A DNA stretch of 64,000 nt from assembly GCF_004054195.1 (NCBI RefSeq), contig NZ_SBIW01000007.1, forward strand, positions 62,001 through 126,000, written 5' to 3'. The notes under the pieces are model-generated. The model saw nothing but the letters and a program-made list of their open reading frames with translations, had not been told where the DNA came from and did not search any database. The DNA is from Mucilaginibacter gilvus. Lineage in GTDB: Bacteria > Bacteroidota > Bacteroidia > Sphingobacteriales > Sphingobacteriaceae. Made by a program: the position numbers and the translations under genes. This document shows, piece by piece, positions 22,653 through 32,475 of this stretch. The first letter of the stretch is position 1; each line of letters begins with the position of its first letter.

Positions 22653-24278
22653 ATGAAAAAATTTACACTTTTTGTGCTTGTGCAATTGGCCGTTACCCTA
22701 ACCATGGCACAAACACTTGTTAAAACCGACAAAGGGCAGGTTGAGGGCGTTACCGAGAAATCGGGCGTTATCAGCTTTAAAGGGATTCCGTTTGCGCAGC
22801 CACCTATAGGCGACCTGCGTTGGAAAGACCCGCAACCGGCAAACAGCTGGACAGGGATACGAAAATGTGATGCCTTTGGCTATAACCCTATGCAAAAAAA
22901 GGTGTTTGGCGATATGGGCTTCCGCACGGCAGGAATGAGCGAAGATTGCCTTTACCTTAATGTATGGGTACCAGTAAAAAAAACCAAAGCCAAAATGCCG
23001 GGGCTGGTTTATTTTTATGGCGGAGGCTTTGTAGCCGGTGATGGATCTGAAAGAAGATACGATGGCGAAAGCATGGCCAAACGGGGTATTATCACGCTTA
23101 CGGTTAACTACCGTTTAGGCGCGTTTGGTTTTTTGGCACATCCGGAGCTAACCAAGGAGTCGCCTCATCACACATCGGGTAACTATGGTTTGCTTGACCA
23201 AAACGCCGCGCTGCGTTGGGTACAGGCAAATATAGAGGCTTTTGGCGGCGACGCTAAACGGGTTACCATTGCAGGCGAGTCTGCCGGTTCTATGTCGGTT
23301 TCAGCGCAAATGGTTTCTCCGCTTTCAAAAAACCTAATAAACGGTGCCATAGGCGAAAGTGGTGCCATGTTTAAACCGTTGGCGCCTCAAAGCCTGAGCG
23401 TTGCCGAGGGAAATGGGGTTAAATTTGGTGAAAAGGCTGGTGCAACAACGCTGGCAGCATTGCGCGCTATCCCTGCAAATGAGTTGTTAGAGCTTGCTGC
23501 CAAACCAGGTAACCCATCGATTGGCTTTATTGTAGATGGTTATTTCTTTACCAAAAATCCGTCGGAATCATACTCCGCGGGTGAAGAGGCCAAAGTGCCT
23601 TTGCTGGCGGGTTGGAACTCGGCAGAGATTCCTTACCAGGCGGTGATGTATGGGAGTGCGCCAACGCCCGAAAACTACATGAAACAGTTGAAAATGTTTT
23701 ATGCTGACAAAGTTGGCGAGGTTGCAAAGCTTTACCCCGGGACCACAGAAGCGGAGATCATTAAATCGGCAACAGAATTGGCCAGCGACAGGTTCATTGT
23801 TTACGCAACCTGGAAGTGGACCACCGCACATGCAGAAACCAGCGGTAAGCCGGTTTATCGTTATGTGTTTTCTAAACCAAAACCGCCCATGAGCGCTAAA
23901 ATGGCTGGTGCTACACCGGGCCTTGCAGGCGGCATGAATAAGGCTGATCCCGCAAAACCAGCGGCACCTAAAGGCCCCGAGCCATACGCCGGAGCCCCTC
24001 ATGCTTTCGAAATTGAATATGCGATGGGCAACCTGGCTACTAATGACTCTTACGCCTGGACCCCCGACGACTATAAAGTATCTGAAACTATGGAAACCTA
24101 TTTCGCCAACTTTATAAAAACTGGCAACCCTAACGGCGCAGGCCTGCCAAAATGGACTGCCAATACTAAAGGTAGCCCGGTATCGTTTATTAATTTAAAC
24201 ACCACTACGATATTAGAAAAAGAAAACGCGCAGCTTAAAGGCCGGTACGTTTTCCTCGATAGTCAATATTCGAAATAA
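22653..24278 (+). CDS. Secreted type B carboxylesterase
   Basis: A 541-aa alpha/beta hydrolase with a signal peptide (MKKFTLFVLVQLAVTLTMAQ). It has the type B esterase signatures FKGIPFAQPPIGDLRW, EDCLYLNVWVP, the oxyanion loop YGGGFVAG and the nucleophile elbow GESAGS with S210. Near residues 415-445 a Pro/Ala/Lys-rich stretch (PGLAGGMNKADPAKPAAPKGPEP) looks like an added loop. It hydrolyses carboxyl esters outside the cytosol; the natural substrate is unknown. Divergent from the NUDIX regulator, which probably controls it. Confidence 0.92.
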   Translation: MKKFTLFVLVQLAVTLTMAQTLVKTDKGQVEGVTEKSGVISFKGIPFAQPPIGDLRWKDPQPANSWTGIRKCDAFGYNPMQKKVFGDMGFRTAGMSEDCLYLNVWVPVKKTKAKMPGLVYFYGGGFVAGDGSERRYDGESMAKRGIITLTVNYRLGAFGFLAHPELTKESPHHTSGNYGLLDQNAALRWVQANIEAFGGDAKRVTIAGESAGSMSVSAQMVSPLSKNLINGAIGESGAMFKPLAPQSLSVAEGNGVKFGEKAGATTLAALRAIPANELLELAAKPGNPSIGFIVDGYFFTKNPSESYSAGEEAKVPLLAGWNSAEIPYQAVMYGSAPTPENYMKQLKMFYADKVGEVAKLYPGTTEAEIIKSATELASDRFIVYATWKWTTAHAETSGKPVYRYVFSKPKPPMSAKMAGATPGLAGGMNKADPAKPAAPKGPEPYAGAPHAFEIEYAMGNLATNDSYAWTPDDYKVSETMETYFANFIKTGNPNGAGLPKWTANTKGSPVSFINLNTTTILEKENAQLKGRYVFLDSQYSK

Positions 24279-24296
24279 CAAGCCGAAACTATCGTT

Positions 24297-24327
24297 AAAG
24301 CCGCCTCTATTTATAGGGGCGGCTTTT
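24297..24327 (+). terminator. Rho-independent terminator
   Basis: AAAGCCGCC and GGCGGCTTT arms with an inner CTA/TAG pairing, then Ts. Ends the carboxylesterase transcript. Confidence 0.85.
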
Positions 24328-24404
24328 GTATTTAACAATGAAAATAACGATACAAAAAAAGCAGCCCGGTTATGGAGTGCTTTTCAAAAGGAGAACCTTT
24401 AATA

Positions 24405-25793
24405 TTATAAGTGTATCACTTCGCCGTAGGCATCAGCGGCTGCTTCCATAACAGCCTCGCTCATGGTAGGGTGAGGGTGTACTGATTTGATGATCTCGTG
24501 ACCGGTACTTTCTAGCTTGCGCGCGGTAACTACTTCGGCAATCATTTCGGTAACGTTGGCACCCAGCATGTGCGCACCTAAAAATTCGCCGTATTTTGCG
24601 TCGAAGATCAGTTTCACAAAACCGTCTTTAGCGCCGGCAGCACTTGCCTTGCCCGATGCCGAGAATGGGAACTTACCCACTTTAATTTCGTAACCGGCTT
24701 CTTTAGCTGCTTTCTCGGTATAACCAACAGAAGCAACTTCAGGCCAGCAATAGGTACAACCCGGTATGTTATTATAGTTTAGCGGCTCTGGATGTTGACC
24801 AGCAATTTTTTCAACGCAGATGATACCCTCGGCAGACGCTACGTGAGCTAATGCCTGGCCTTTAACTATATCACCTATAGCGTAAACGCCTTCTACATTG
24901 GTTTGGTAGTAATCATCAACCAATACTTTGCCTTTATCGGTTTTTACGCCGTTTTCTTCCAGCCCGATGCCTTCAATGTTGGTAGAGATACCGATAGCTG
25001 ATAATACCACATCAGCCTCTAATACGATATTGCCACTGGCGGTTTTTACATTTACCCGGCAGCCGTCGCCGTTTGTATCAACAGATTCAACGGTTGAACT
25101 GGTCATGATATTGATGCCTTGTTTTTTCAGGATCCTGAAAAGGCCTTTTGATATTTCTTCATCCTCCAGCGGAACGATGTTATCTAAAAACTCCACCACG
25201 GTAACCTTGGTGCCGATGGAATTGTAGAAGTAAGCAAACTCGATGCCGATAGCACCAGAACCTACTACAACCATTGATTTTGGCTGTTTAGGCAGTATCA
25301 TGGCCTGGCGGTAACCAATAACCTTTTTACCATCCTGTTTAAGGTTTGGTAACTCGCGCGAGCGGCCACCTGTTGCTATAATAATATGTTTAGCGGTAAA
25401 GTCCTTTGTGCTGCCATCGGCTATCTTAACAGCAATGGTACCCTTGCTTTTAAGCGAACCGTAACCTATAATAACGTCGATCTTGTTTTTCTTCATTAAA
25501 AACTGCACGCCTTTGCTCATACCATCGGCCACGCCGCGGCTGCGTTTTATTACAGCTTCAAAATCAACCTCGCCACCGCTGGTTTTAATACCATAATCTG
25601 CAGCGTGGTTTAAATAATCAAAAACCTGCGCGCTTTTCAGTAGCGCTTTGGTAGGGATGCAACCCCAATTAAGGCATATACCGCCTAATGATTCTTTCTC
25701 AACTATGGCAGTTTTTAAACCCAGCTGTGATGCACGTATCGCGGCCACATAGCCGCCCGGGCCCGAACCAATTACAATTAAATCGTAGTCCAT
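24405..25793 (-). CDS. lpdA: Dihydrolipoyl dehydrogenase
   Basis: A 462-aa flavoprotein, the E3 component of 2-oxoacid dehydrogenases and the glycine cleavage system; it reoxidises dihydrolipoyl groups and makes NADH. The FAD motif GSGPGGYVAA, the redox disulfide GGICLNWGC (C40, C45), the NAD motif VVGSGAIGIEFA and the C-terminal HPHPTMSEAVMEAA with the catalytic histidine are all present. Length is normal. No E1 or E2 gene is adjacent. Confidence 0.97.
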   Translation of the reverse strand: MDYDLIVIGSGPGGYVAAIRASQLGLKTAIVEKESLGGICLNWGCIPTKALLKSAQVFDYLNHAADYGIKTSGGEVDFEAVIKRSRGVADGMSKGVQFLMKKNKIDVIIGYGSLKSKGTIAVKIADGSTKDFTAKHIIIATGGRSRELPNLKQDGKKVIGYRQAMILPKQPKSMVVVGSGAIGIEFAYFYNSIGTKVTVVEFLDNIVPLEDEEISKGLFRILKKQGINIMTSSTVESVDTNGDGCRVNVKTASGNIVLEADVVLSAIGISTNIEGIGLEENGVKTDKGKVLVDDYYQTNVEGVYAIGDIVKGQALAHVASAEGIICVEKIAGQHPEPLNYNNIPGCTYCWPEVASVGYTEKAAKEAGYEIKVGKFPFSASGKASAAGAKDGFVKLIFDAKYGEFLGAHMLGANVTEMIAEVVTARKLESTGHEIIKSVHPHPTMSEAVMEAAADAYGEVIHL

Positions 25794-26019
25794 ATAGTTA
25801 TATATCTTTTTTGATTTTGAATGCCAAAGCTAAATAAAAAGCGGGGAATTGAAAAAAAACGGTGGTTTTAGGATTTTACCATGATAATTGCCGACGGGAC
25901 ACTAAAAACCAACTGCTAATAGTTGTGCAATCGTCTGAATAATGTAAATATTATAGCAAAAATTCACCAATTTTTCATTATTAGCTACTTAGCGTGTAAA
26001 ATGTTGAAAAATATATAAT
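25794..26019. other. Gene-free upstream part of the lpdA/TonB-receptor spacer
   Basis: No gene or hairpin recognised; it becomes AT-rich toward the TonB receptor promoter. Confidence 0.5.
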
Positions 26020-26044
26020 TAATGTTAACACTAACTTAACATTA
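26020..26044 (+). promoter_or_regulatory. Perfect 25-bp inverted repeat at the TonB-receptor promoter
   Basis: TAATGTTAA and TTAACATTA are perfect arms separated by CACTAAC. It ends 17 bp before the -7 box, so it covers the -33 region, where a bound protein would block or recruit polymerase. Confidence 0.6.
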
Positions 26045-26061
26045 GCAATGAGGCAATTACA

Positions 26062-26069
26062 TATCTTTG
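26062..26069 (+). promoter_or_regulatory. Bacteroidetes-type -7 box (TATCTTTG)
   Basis: Exact TAnnTTTG match, 46 nt before the ATG of the TonB-dependent receptor. Confidence 0.65.
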
Positions 26070-26115
26070 TGCCAAATTTAAATCACTTAACAGTTAAAAA
26101 TTAAAAAAACAGCGT

Positions 26116-29100
26116 ATGAGGAAGCATTTACTTCTACTAATTATTTCCCTGTTTACAGCAGTTGTTGGCTTTGCACAGCAAACAACAAGTAGTATATCAG
26201 GAACTGTAGTTGACGAGAAGGGTTTATCGTTACCAGGTGTTACAATCACCGCGGTACACACCCCAACCGGTACCAACTACTCAACAGTATCCCGCGTGGA
26301 TGGCCGTTACAACTTGCCCAACTTACGTATTGGAGGGCCTTACACGGTAACTTTTTCTTTCATCGGTTTTACCTCCAGGGTTGAAAACGATGTTACCCTT
26401 TCATTGGGCCAGGAGTTTAGAATTGATACCAAATTGTTGCCTACCAGCACTTCGTTAAGCGAAGTAAGGATCACAAGCACACAAAACAAGGTGATCAACA
26501 ATTCACGCACAGGTTCACAGGAGATCATCACCCGTAACCAGATCGACCGTTTACCAACTATCAGCAGGTCTATAAGCGATTACACCAAACTTACCCCATC
26601 TTCAAACGGCAATAGCTTTGGCGGCCGTAACGGTAACGGTAATAACGTAACTGTGGATGGTGCTTTGTTTAACAACTCATTCGGTTTATCGGGTACACTG
26701 GGTGGCCAAACCAACTCACAGCCTATCTCGTTAGATGCGATTGAGCAGATACAGGTTGCTGTGAATCCATTTGATGTTACCCAGGGCCGTTTCGCAGGTT
26801 CAAGCGTTAACACTGTAACCAAATCTGGTACGAACGAATTTAAAGGTACGGTTTACCTTTACAAACGTACTGCCGGTTTAGTAGGTTTACACGCCATAAC
26901 TGCAGATGTTGCTAAACCAACTGTAAACTATACACAACGTGGTATCAGCTTAGGCGGCCCTATCGTTAAAAACAAATTATTCTTATTTGTTTCTGGCGAG
27001 CAGGAAAGAATAAGCGACCCGGCTACTTCTTACACAGCATTACGCTCTGGCCAAACAGCTGGTGGTACTATTTCACAAGCTTCTTATGATGACCTGAACA
27101 CTTTGAAAGATTTCCTAAAAACTAAGTATAATTATGACGCAGGTTCTTTCGAAAACTACCAGTTACGTACCCGTTCTGATAAAGTTACCGCTAAATTAGA
27201 CTGGAACATTAACAAGAGCAGCACGCTATCATTAAAGTATTTCTATTTGAAATCTTTACGTGATGTACCTCCAAGCAGCTCTGGCGCGCAAGGTACACGT
27301 AGCGCAGGCGCTGTTGGATTACCTTTCTTCTCTTCTTACTATACCATCAACAACAACTTCAATATTGGTATTGCTGAGTTGAACACCCGTATCAGCAGCA
27401 AATTTGCTAATAAACTAACTGTTGGTTACCAGGCGCTACGCGATTTCCGTTCATCACCGGGTGGTGGTTCTTTCCCGCTTGTTGATATCCTGAACTCGGC
27501 GGGTACTGGTACTTTAACCTCATTTGGTTACGAGCCTTTTACTGCTAACAACTTGCTTAGCACAAACACTTTCCAGGCAAGTGATAACTTTACCTGGTTT
27601 GCCGGCAAGCACGAAATAAATATTGGTGTTAGCACCGAGTTTAACAGCTACACAAATGGTTTTGCGCCTAACTATAATGGCCAATACCGTTTCAAAAGTT
27701 TAGCAGATTTTTATGCTTCAGCAAACAACGGTACCCCAACTGCTCAGCGTTACTCTTTACAGTACTCTGCTTTGCCTGGTGGCGTTTTTCCGTTTGCTGT
27801 TACTAAAGCCTACACTATTGGTTTCTACTTGCAGGATAAATGGCAAGCTACAGACAACTTTAAGCTGACTTACGGAGTACGTTTAGACATGCCAGGTTAC
27901 AATACTGATAGCCAGTTTAACGAAAACGCTAATAAGTTAACTAAATTCAGAGAGGGTTACGTGGTTAACACTGCCCAGTTCCCTAAAGCTGCTATTCAGA
28001 TTTCTCCACGTGTTGGTTTTAACTGGAACGTTAATGGCGAAGGTTTAACGCAGGTACGTGGTGGTGCAGGTATATTCCAGGGCCCGGTTCCTTACGTGTT
28101 TATATCTAACCAAGCAAGTAACAATGGTGTTCAGTTTGGTTCTTACACAGCTATCTCTGGTACAGGCGGTGTGTCTCCAACAGACCCACGTTTGATCTTC
28201 AAACCAGATGTTAACGCTAACAGGCCTACCACTGCTACAGCAAATACTCAGTACAACCTTGCTTTTACTGCAAAAGATTTCAAATTCCCGTCAAACTTCC
28301 GTGTTAACTTAGCGGTTGACCAAAAATTACCTTTCGGTATTATTGGTACTTTAGAGGGTAGCTATTCTAAAGACATCAACGCTATTTTATACCAAAACGT
28401 TGCCTTACCTACTACAGGTATTACATTTAAAGGAAGCGACCCACGTTTGTTTTACCAAAACAACGGTGTGAATTCAGCTACCGTTTACCCGGCCATTACT
28501 GTTGCAGGCGCAAACGCTAACACAGCAGCGAACCCTAACATTAGCGATGCGATATTGTTAACTAACACAAGCAAAGGTTATGCTTATAACATTACCGGAC
28601 AATTACAGCGTACGTTTAAGGATTTCTACTTCATGGTAGCTTATACTTACTCTGATTCCCGTTCGGTTAACGATGGTGGTTCTATTGCTCAATCTACCTG
28701 GAGAGACCGTTCAGTATCCGGCGACCCGAATGCTGACGTAGCTTCTTACGGTAACTTCCGCCAGCCGAACCGTGTTATTGCCGCAATGTCTTACAAAAAA
28801 TCATACTTCGGCCACTTATCTACCTCAATTGGTTTAACCTACGAAGCAGCTAACGCAGGTTCTTCTTCTTACACTTACAGCACAGATGCTAACGGTGACG
28901 GACAAACAACCAATGACCTGATCTATGTACCTAAAGATGCAAGCGACATTATATTAGTTGCTGATAACGCAGCAGATTTACGTACCGGTACTAAAACACT
29001 CCTTAACCCGGGTGGTTCTGCTACCGGTGGTGCGTTGTTCACACAGTTAAACACTTACATTAATCAGGATCCTTACCTGAGCAAACGTAAAGGTAAATAT

Positions 29101-29469
29101 GCTGAGCGTAACGGTTTAGTGTTGCCATACTTCCACCTGGTAAACTTTAACTTCACTCAAGACCTTTACCAAACTACAGGTAAAATTAAAAATACCTTAC
29201 AGTTTGAGTTTAACATCATCAACTTAGGTAACTTCCTTTACAGGAACTGGGGTAACTTTAAATTTGCTAACCGTACTGCTTTGTTAGCTTACAAAGGCAT
29301 CTACAACAACGCCGCAGATGCTACCGACCCTAACAATGGTAAGCCAACGTTCTCGTTCCCTTACTACGACAATACTAACCAGGTGCCACTTACTTCTACC
29401 TTTGGTAGCGGTGTTTCACAAGCTTCACGCTGGCAAGCTCAGTTTGGTTTAAGGTATATCTTCAACTAA
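26116..29469 (+). CDS. Oar-like TonB-dependent outer-membrane receptor
   Basis: A 1117-aa protein: signal peptide to about GFAQ, then a carboxypeptidase-regulatory-like beta domain at about residues 25-105 (ISGTVVDEKGLSLPGVTI, DGRYNLPNLRIGGPYTV). The plug is at about 120-235 (VTVDGALFNNSFG, AIEQIQVAVNPFDVTQGRFAGSSVNTVTKSGTNEFKGTVY), and a long beta-barrel ends RWQAQFGLRYIFN. This is the Oar/OmpA-related class of TonB receptors, several of which act on proteins or peptides rather than on glycans. No SusD partner follows, in agreement with that class. It has its own promoter, operator candidate and terminator. Codons look highly optimised (GGT, AAC, TTC rich), suggesting strong expression. Confidence 0.93.
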   Translation: MRKHLLLLIISLFTAVVGFAQQTTSSISGTVVDEKGLSLPGVTITAVHTPTGTNYSTVSRVDGRYNLPNLRIGGPYTVTFSFIGFTSRVENDVTLSLGQEFRIDTKLLPTSTSLSEVRITSTQNKVINNSRTGSQEIITRNQIDRLPTISRSISDYTKLTPSSNGNSFGGRNGNGNNVTVDGALFNNSFGLSGTLGGQTNSQPISLDAIEQIQVAVNPFDVTQGRFAGSSVNTVTKSGTNEFKGTVYLYKRTAGLVGLHAITADVAKPTVNYTQRGISLGGPIVKNKLFLFVSGEQERISDPATSYTALRSGQTAGGTISQASYDDLNTLKDFLKTKYNYDAGSFENYQLRTRSDKVTAKLDWNINKSSTLSLKYFYLKSLRDVPPSSSGAQGTRSAGAVGLPFFSSYYTINNNFNIGIAELNTRISSKFANKLTVGYQALRDFRSSPGGGSFPLVDILNSAGTGTLTSFGYEPFTANNLLSTNTFQASDNFTWFAGKHEINIGVSTEFNSYTNGFAPNYNGQYRFKSLADFYASANNGTPTAQRYSLQYSALPGGVFPFAVTKAYTIGFYLQDKWQATDNFKLTYGVRLDMPGYNTDSQFNENANKLTKFREGYVVNTAQFPKAAIQISPRVGFNWNVNGEGLTQVRGGAGIFQGPVPYVFISNQASNNGVQFGSYTAISGTGGVSPTDPRLIFKPDVNANRPTTATANTQYNLAFTAKDFKFPSNFRVNLAVDQKLPFGIIGTLEGSYSKDINAILYQNVALPTTGITFKGSDPRLFYQNNGVNSATVYPAITVAGANANTAANPNISDAILLTNTSKGYAYNITGQLQRTFKDFYFMVAYTYSDSRSVNDGGSIAQSTWRDRSVSGDPNADVASYGNFRQPNRVIAAMSYKKSYFGHLSTSIGLTYEAANAGSSSYTYSTDANGDGQTTNDLIYVPKDASDIILVADNAADLRTGTKTLLNPGGSATGGALFTQLNTYINQDPYLSKRKGKYAERNGLVLPYFHLVNFNFTQDLYQTTGKIKNTLQFEFNIINLGNFLYRNWGNFKFANRTALLAYKGIYNNAADATDPNNGKPTFSFPYYDNTNQVPLTSTFGSGVSQASRWQAQFGLRYIFN

Positions 29470-29492
29470 GCGAAGTTTAACAAATAAAAATA

Positions 29493-29522
29493 AAAACCCC
29501 GGTAGTAATGCCGGGGTTTTTT
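29493..29522 (+). terminator. Terminator of the TonB receptor gene
   Basis: AAAACCCCGG / CCGGGGTTTT with an 8-nt loop and a T-run. Confidence 0.9.
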
Positions 29523-29560
29523 GTTACGCAAAATTTTAGCGCTCATATATTACTATTGGC

Positions 29561-29609
29561 CTAAAACACAAAGCCCCGATATTATTAATACCGGGGCTTT
29601 GTGTTTTAG
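29561..29609. terminator. 18-bp bidirectional terminator hairpin
   Basis: CTAAAACACAAAGCCCCG and its exact complement flank a 13-nt loop, directly after the purM stop on the minus strand. Core shared with the hairpin at 2965. Confidence 0.85.
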
Positions 29610-29623
29610 CAAAGAGCTGTGCT

Positions 29624-30805
29624 TTAATTATAAATAAAATCGCCGTATGGTGATGAAACCATTACTTGCTTTTTATCCGCCGCTTCTACACGCCCAACTA
29701 TTTGCGCAGGCACCCCAAAGCTTTCGGATATTTTGATGATCTCCCAGGCAATTTCCTGTGGTACGTATAGCTCCATACGGTGGCCCATATTAAATACTTT
29801 ATACATTTCCTGCCAGCTGGTGTTGCTTTCTTCCTGTATCAGTTTAAACAACGGTGGGATAGGGAAGAGGTTATCTTTAATAATGTGCAGGTTATCTACA
29901 AAGTGCAGCACCTTGGTTTGTGCGCCGCCACTGCAATGCACCATGCCGTTTATCTGGCTGCGGTATTTATCTAATATAGTTTTGATGATAGGGGCGTAGG
30001 TGCGGGTAGCAGAGAGCACCAGTTTGCCGGCGGTAATGGTTTCGCCGTTGCCTATTTCAATTTCGTCAGTTAGTTTTTTACTGCCCGAGAATACGAGGTC
30101 GTATGGTACGGCAGGGTCAAAGCTCTCCGGGAATTTATCGGCGATGGTTTTGTTAAATACATCGTGGCGGGCAGATGTTAAGCCGTTAGAGCCCATGCCG
30201 CCATTGTATTCTTTTTCGTAAGTAGCTTGTCCGGACGATGCCAGGCCGACTATTACATCACCGGGTTGGATGCGGTGGTTGGATATCACATCCTCGCGTT
30301 TCATGCGGCAGGTTACGGTACTATCCACAATAATAGTACGCACCAGGTCGCCCACGTCAGCGGTTTCACCGCCGGTGGAGTAGATGCCTATCCCTGCTTC
30401 GCGCAGTTCGGCTAAAATTTCTTCTGTTCCGTTAATGATGGCGGCAATTACTTCGCCGGGTATGAGGTTTTTATTGCGGCCAATAGTTGAAGACAGCAGA
30501 ATATTATCTACCGCGCCAATGCAAAGCAAGTCGTCCAGGTTCATGATGATAGCATCCTGTGCAATGCCCCGCCATACCGAAATATCGCCGGTTTCTTTCC
30601 AATAAGTGTAAGCAAGGGAGGATTTTGTACCCGCACCATCAGCATGCATAATATTGCAGTACTCTGGGTCGTTAGTTAATATATCAGGAACAATTTTGCA
30701 GAATGCTTTCGGGAAAATACCCTTATCAATGTTTTTAATGGCATTATGTACATCATCTTTTGATGCAGACACGCCCCGTTGATCATATCTTTGCGGAGAA
30801 ATCAT
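29624..30805 (-). CDS. purM: Phosphoribosylformylglycinamidine cyclo-ligase
   Basis: A 393-aa ATP-dependent enzyme that closes the imidazole ring (FGAM to AIR) in purine synthesis. It has the PurM-type features MHADGAGTKSSLAY near residue 52, LDDLLCIGAVDNILLSSTIGRN, YSTGGETADVGDLVRTI and VGLASSGQATYEKEYNGGMGSNG. It is longer than the E. coli enzyme (about 345 aa), as in other Bacteroidota. The start is taken at the ATG at 30805; a TTG two codons upstream falls inside a TATATTTG promoter-like box, so the leader would be extremely short or absent. Confidence 0.93.
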   Translation of the reverse strand: MISPQRYDQRGVSASKDDVHNAIKNIDKGIFPKAFCKIVPDILTNDPEYCNIMHADGAGTKSSLAYTYWKETGDISVWRGIAQDAIIMNLDDLLCIGAVDNILLSSTIGRNKNLIPGEVIAAIINGTEEILAELREAGIGIYSTGGETADVGDLVRTIIVDSTVTCRMKREDVISNHRIQPGDVIVGLASSGQATYEKEYNGGMGSNGLTSARHDVFNKTIADKFPESFDPAVPYDLVFSGSKKLTDEIEIGNGETITAGKLVLSATRTYAPIIKTILDKYRSQINGMVHCSGGAQTKVLHFVDNLHIIKDNLFPIPPLFKLIQEESNTSWQEMYKVFNMGHRMELYVPQEIAWEIIKISESFGVPAQIVGRVEAADKKQVMVSSPYGDFIYN

Positions 30806-30849
30806 GGGCAAATATACTGCTTAATGGCGTTTTCTTTATCACTGATTCA

Positions 30850-30857
30850 TATCTTTG
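30850..30857 (+). promoter_or_regulatory. Bacteroidetes-type -7 box (TATCTTTG) for the ClC gene
   Basis: Exact TAnnTTTG match, 60 nt before the ATG at 30918. Confidence 0.5.
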
Positions 30858-30917
30858 CAAAACATTTACTTCGGGGTATTTATAGCCTGCTAAAGCCTCT
30901 AACATTATCTACCTTCA

Positions 30918-32339
30918 ATGGAACTTATCTACTGGTTAAGACTTAAACTAAAACGTGCATTCGACAGAATTAGAAACGAAAACTTAAAAAAGAACGCGCT
31001 TACGGCTATCCCTTTTTGGATAGCGTCTATCATAACAGGTTTGATAGCGGTTTTATACACCAAGCTTTTTTTGGCCGCGGAGAACCTCACCGTTTACTTA
31101 ATAACATGGCATGCCTGGTTGTTGTTTATTTTAACGCCAACCTGCTTTTTGGCGGCGTGGTGGATAGTGAAAAAATTTGCACCCTATGCTAAAGGCAGCG
31201 GCATACCACAAGTAATGGCCGGTCTGCAAATCTCGCAACCTAAGAATGACGGGAAACTTAATAAATTGCTGGGCGTAAAGATAATTGTAGTGAAAGTGAT
31301 TTCCAGCATTGTAATGGCGCTGGGTGGTGGCGCCATAGGTCGCGAGGGGCCCACCATACAAATCGCGGCCTCGGTTTTTAAGATAGTTTACCAGGTGCTT
31401 CCTAAATGGTGGCCCAAAATAGCTAAGCGAAATATGATAGTTACCGGTGCCGCGGCCGGTTTGGCAGCGGCATTTAACACACCGTTGGGCGGTATTGTGT
31501 TTGCTATAGAAGAACTAACAAAAACGCATTTCAGTTATTTTAAAACAGCTATATTTTCGTCGGTTATTATTGCAGGCCTTTCGGCGCAGGCGTTGCTTGG
31601 GCCTTACCTGTATCTCGGGTATCCCAAAATAGATCACCTGTCTCCGTTCATTTTCTCCGGTGTTCTTTTGGTGGCGATTATATCCGGTTTGCTGGGCAGT
31701 ACTATGTCGAAACTAATTTTGGTGATCTTCGCCTGGAAAGCAAAGTTTAAGTTTACTTACCAACATGCCCTATATGTAGCAGGGTGTGCCTTTATTTTGG
31801 CCGGCATTGCTTTTTTTGTTGATACGAGCGTTTTGGGTTCAGGTAAAGATATTATGCAGCATTCCCTGTTTACCGGCGACAAGTATTTACCCTGGTATAT
31901 GCCTTTGCTTCGCATCGGCGGGCCCTTGGTGTCATTTACAACCGGGGCGGCAGGTGGCATATTTGCGCCCGCGCTTGGCGCCGGAGCAAGTATTGGAGCT
32001 GTTGTTTCAAGCTGGTTCCAACTATCAGATACCGACACTAATTTGCTCATATTAGCCGGCATGGTAGCATTTTTAACAGGTGTTACCCGCTCTCCATTCA
32101 CATCGGTAATATTGGTATTGGAGATGACCGACCGCCACAGTGTTATTTTTCACCTTATCCTGGCGGGTATGGTAGCCAGCCTTGTATCTATCATTGTTGA
32201 TAAGCATTCGTTGTATGATCACCTGAAAACGCAATATGTTAAGGACGTGGAAATGGAAGAAAACAACGACGTAGTTAACCCGGCCGAACGAGGGGGCGAC
32301 GTTATTGCAGATGAGCCGGCGGGCTCCAAAGAGGTCTAA
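30918..32339 (+). CDS. ClC-family chloride transporter or channel
   Basis: A 473-aa polytopic inner-membrane protein. The three anion-pathway signatures are GSGIPQV (93-99), GREGPTIQ (141-148, with gating glutamate E143) and GGIFAPALGAGASIG in the second half. Retention of the gating glutamate fits either an H+/Cl- exchanger or a gated channel. The C-terminal about 35 residues are acidic and there is no CBS domain. It is alone in its transcription unit, with the hypothetical membrane gene 136 bp downstream. Confidence 0.92.
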   Translation: MELIYWLRLKLKRAFDRIRNENLKKNALTAIPFWIASIITGLIAVLYTKLFLAAENLTVYLITWHAWLLFILTPTCFLAAWWIVKKFAPYAKGSGIPQVMAGLQISQPKNDGKLNKLLGVKIIVVKVISSIVMALGGGAIGREGPTIQIAASVFKIVYQVLPKWWPKIAKRNMIVTGAAAGLAAAFNTPLGGIVFAIEELTKTHFSYFKTAIFSSVIIAGLSAQALLGPYLYLGYPKIDHLSPFIFSGVLLVAIISGLLGSTMSKLILVIFAWKAKFKFTYQHALYVAGCAFILAGIAFFVDTSVLGSGKDIMQHSLFTGDKYLPWYMPLLRIGGPLVSFTTGAAGGIFAPALGAGASIGAVVSSWFQLSDTDTNLLILAGMVAFLTGVTRSPFTSVILVLEMTDRHSVIFHLILAGMVASLVSIIVDKHSLYDHLKTQYVKDVEMEENNDVVNPAERGGDVIADEPAGSKEV

Positions 32340-32475
32340 TTATTACACCTTCATAATAATAACACGCTGCAATATTAAAATGCAGGCGGATAATCATTAA
32401 GCAGCACAGCGAAACCAATTTATTTGCACGCGATTAATTGTTTATTAATGCCCATGCGCTATATTAGGGCATTAA

